Assembly (NCBI RefSeq): GCF_003574465.1
Contig: NZ_QOWC01000005.1
Coordinates: forward strand, 27,652 to 91,651
Length of the DNA stretch: 64,000 nucleotides
Direction of reading: 5' to 3'
Source of the DNA: Methylobacterium crusticola
GTDB lineage: Bacteria; Pseudomonadota; Alphaproteobacteria; Rhizobiales; Beijerinckiaceae
This document shows positions 62,342-64,000 of the stretch, piece after piece. The notes under the pieces were generated by a model, which worked only from the letters and a program-made list of their open reading frames with translations, made no database searches and was not told the DNA's origin. Position numbers and translations under genes: made by a program. Positions within the stretch are counted from its first letter, which is position 1, and each line of letters starts with the position of its first letter.

Positions 62342-63087
62342 GCGCGGTCCCGATCCTCGCCACGGAGGGCGTCGGCAAGCGCTTCGGCGCCTTCCGGGCG
62401 CTCGACGGCGTCAGCGTGGCGTTTCCGGAGGGCGGCATCACGGCAATCATCGGCCCGAACGGGGCCGGCAAGTCGACCTTCTTCAACCTCGTCTCGGGCG
62501 CCTTCCCGCCGAGCGAGGGCCGCATCCTCTACCGGGGCCGCGACATCACCGGGAGCCCGCCGCACCGGTTCGCGGCCTTAGGGATCGCGAAGTCGTTCCA
62601 GATCACCAACGTGTTCCCGCACCTCACCGCCCACGAGAACGTGCGGGTGGCGGCCCAGGCCCGGCGCGTCCGCTTCGACCTGCTGCGCGACCGCGCCGCC
62701 TACCCGGAGCTCGCCCGCAAGGCCGAGGCGCTGCTCGCCGAGGTGGGCCTGCCCGACCGCGCGGGGCGGCTCGCCCGCGAGCTCGCCCACGGCGAGCAGC
62801 GGGCGCTCGAGATCGCCATGGCGCTCGCCGCCGACCCCGACCTCCTGCTCCTCGACGAGCCGACCGCCGGCATGAGCCCGGAGGAGACCCGCGCCATGAT
62901 GGGCCTGGTCGCGCGGCTCGCCGCCCGGCGCACCCTGATCCTGGTCGAGCACAAGATGAAGCTCGTGATGGACCTCTGCCGGCGCCTCATCGTGCTGCAC
63001 CAGGGCCGGCTCCTCGCCGAGGGCACGCCCGACGCCATCCGGGCCGACGCCGAGGTGCGGCGCGTCTACCTGGGCAGAAGCGCGTGA
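62338..63087 (+). CDS. livG: HAAT-family ABC transporter ATPase LivG
   Basis: The 249-residue ATPase has Walker A GPNGAGKSTFFNLVSG, Q-loop SFQITNVFPHLTAHENVRVA, a modified signature (LAHGEQRALEIAMAL in place of LSGGQQ, normal for LivG), Walker B LLLLDEPTAGMSPEET and H-loop ILVEHKM. It starts at a GTG overlapping the livM stop and ends within the first repeat of the livF tandem array. Confidence 0.94.
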   Translation: MSAVPILATEGVGKRFGAFRALDGVSVAFPEGGITAIIGPNGAGKSTFFNLVSGAFPPSEGRILYRGRDITGSPPHRFAALGIAKSFQITNVFPHLTAHENVRVAAQARRVRFDLLRDRAAYPELARKAEALLAEVGLPDRAGRLARELAHGEQRALEIAMALAADPDLLLLDEPTAGMSPEETRAMMGLVARLAARRTLILVEHKMKLVMDLCRRLIVLHQGRLLAEGTPDAIRADAEVRRVYLGRSA

Positions 63088-63173
63088 GCGCGTCCCTCCC
63101 TGGTCCGGAGCGCGTGAGCGCGTCCCTCCCTGGTCCGGAGCGCGTGAGCGCGTCCCTCCCTGGTCCGGAGCGC
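63084..63173 (+). repeat. Three exact 30-bp tandem repeats at the livF start
   Basis: The unit GTGAGCGCGTCCCTCCCTGG plus TCCGGAGCGC occurs at 63084, 63114 and 63144 with no differences. Each copy is ten codons (VSASLPGPER) and begins with a GTG in the livF frame. The first GTG overlaps the livG stop. Confidence 0.95.
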
Positions 63174-63920
63174 GCGGGCGCCTCTCCGGCCGGCGATCCC
63201 CTCCTGGCGGTCGAGGGCCTGGACGCCTGGTACGGCCACAGCCACATCCTGCAGGGCGTCACCCTGGAAGTGCGGCCCGGGGAGATCGTGACGCTGATCG
63301 GCCGCAACGGCGCCGGCAAGACCACGACCCTGCGCGCCGTGATGGGCCTGGTGCCGCGCCGGCGCGGCCGGGTGGCCTTCGCGGGCGAGGAGATCCTGGC
63401 GCTGCCGGCGCACGTCCGCTTCCACCGCGGCCTCGCCTACGTCCCCGAGGAGCGCCGCATCGTGCCGGGGCTCACGGTCGCCGAGAACCTCCGCCTCGGC
63501 CTGCTGGCGCGGCGCGGCGGCGCGGCGCGGGGGCGGCGCCACGAGGCGGCCCGCATCGAGGCCATCGCCGAGACCTTCCCGCGCCTGAAGCAGCGCCTCG
63601 CGCAGGAGGCCGTCACCCTGTCGGGCGGCGAGCAGCAGATGCTCGCCATCGCCCGCGCGCTCATGGCCGAGCCCGTGATGGTGCTGCTCGACGAGCCCTC
63701 CGAGGGCATCATGCCGATCCTGGTCGAGGAGATGTTCGAGCAGTTCGTGGCCATGAAGCGGACCGGCACGACGATCCTCCTCGTCGAGCAGAACGTGGAT
63801 CTCGCCCTCGCGGTCTCGGACCGGGTCTACGTCATGGACCAGGGCGCCGTCGTCCACCACGACGCGGCGGCCGTGCTGAGGGCCGATCCGGAGATCCAGG
63901 AGCGCTACTGCGCGGTGTGA
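63084..63920 (+). CDS. livF: HAAT-family ABC transporter ATPase LivF
   Basis: The 278-residue ATPase has Walker A GRNGAGKTTTLRAVMG, Q-loop region GLAYVPEERRIVPGLTVAEN, signature LSGGEQQMLAIARAL, Walker B MVLLDEPSEGIMP and H-loop ILLVEQNVDLAL, all typical of LivF. The family domain begins at LLAVEGLDAWYGHSHILQGV. Before it lie three exact copies of SASLPGPERV-type decapeptides. Any of the three repeat GTGs could initiate; the first is coupled to livG by GTGA. It is the last gene of the cassette. Confidence 0.93.
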   Translation: MSASLPGPERVSASLPGPERVSASLPGPERAGASPAGDPLLAVEGLDAWYGHSHILQGVTLEVRPGEIVTLIGRNGAGKTTTLRAVMGLVPRRRGRVAFAGEEILALPAHVRFHRGLAYVPEERRIVPGLTVAENLRLGLLARRGGAARGRRHEAARIEAIAETFPRLKQRLAQEAVTLSGGEQQMLAIARALMAEPVMVLLDEPSEGIMPILVEEMFEQFVAMKRTGTTILLVEQNVDLALAVSDRVYVMDQGAVVHHDAAAVLRADPEIQERYCAV

Positions 63921-64000
63921 GGCCGCCGGCGCGCGCCGCGGGAGCCGGGGGAGGGGGCCTTCACCCGTTCGTCACGGAATCGTCGCGCGGGGAGTTGACG
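63921..64000. other. Right end of the window, no gene start seen
   Basis: The final 80 bases after livF are GC-rich and then slightly AT-richer (CCGTTCGTCACGGAATCG), ending in TTGACG, possibly a promoter of a gene beyond the window. Confidence 0.3.

Overview
The window is very GC-rich chromosomal DNA with strong G/C third-position bias, dense short intergenic gaps and long spurious frames opposite almost every gene. The hrcA / rph-rdgB neighbourhood, two MucR regulators, a DUF6481 protein, the ohr-ohrR pair and a CTAG-ended palindromic repeat point to an alphaproteobacterium of the Hyphomicrobiales. Methylobacterium or a close relative is my best guess; this is inferred from gene content, not tested. 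No rRNA, tRNA, CRISPR array, transposase or phage gene was seen.

Layout. (1) 1-1,253: a truncated TetR gene, a small unknown gene and a glutathione peroxidase-like gene. (2) 1,328-13,007: a nearly complete sulfate assimilation locus. cysI and cysJ (sulfite reductase) and an Lrp-type regulator are on the minus strand, divergent from cysH-cysD-cysN-cysT-cysW-cysA. CysH has the Cys pairs of an iron-sulfur APS reductase and no cysC is present, so the route is APS to sulfite to sulfide. The sulfate-binding protein has no separate gene: it is joined in frame to the C-terminus of CysN. (3) 13,302-18,279: a palindromic repeat, hrcA, a His-rich secreted protein, rph-rdgB and the peroxide pair ohr/ohrR. 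(4) 18,340-22,203: an aldo/keto reductase and the methionine importer metNIQ. A 29-bp sequence upstream of metN is identical to one upstream of cysJ. (5) 22,414-34,660: a cyclic-di-GMP GGDEF/EAL protein, a KefB-type antiporter, small membrane peptides, a DUF2147 protein, two near-identical zinc-less mucR genes flanking a DUF6481 gene and a CDF transporter, and a DUF1810 gene. (6) 34,766-42,145: an Lrp regulator divergent from a fused indolepyruvate ferredoxin oxidoreductase, then a 44-bp perfect palindrome followed by cydA-cydB-DUF2474 and a GbsR-type regulator. (7) 42,327-50,931: pyrophosphatase, GNAT, tyrosine phosphatase, an ABC exporter, a biuret-hydrolase-like amidase with an NCS2 permease, and a lone ZnuA-type protein behind a Zur-like box. 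(8) 51,362-54,252: small orphan genes and an OmpA-like protein. (9) 54,377-63,920: a TetR regulator divergent from a tightly packed eight-gene unit encoding a three-subunit molybdenum hydroxylase and a complete HAAT-family ABC importer. It looks like an uptake-plus-oxidation cassette for an unknown organic substrate.

The most notable observations are the CysN-sulfate-binding protein fusion, the shared GTTC-N8-GAAC motif at three sulfur promoters, the hydroxylase-plus-importer cassette, the 44-bp palindrome before cydAB, the triple 30-bp repeat that multiplies the livF start codon, and the mucR pair with signs of gene conversion.
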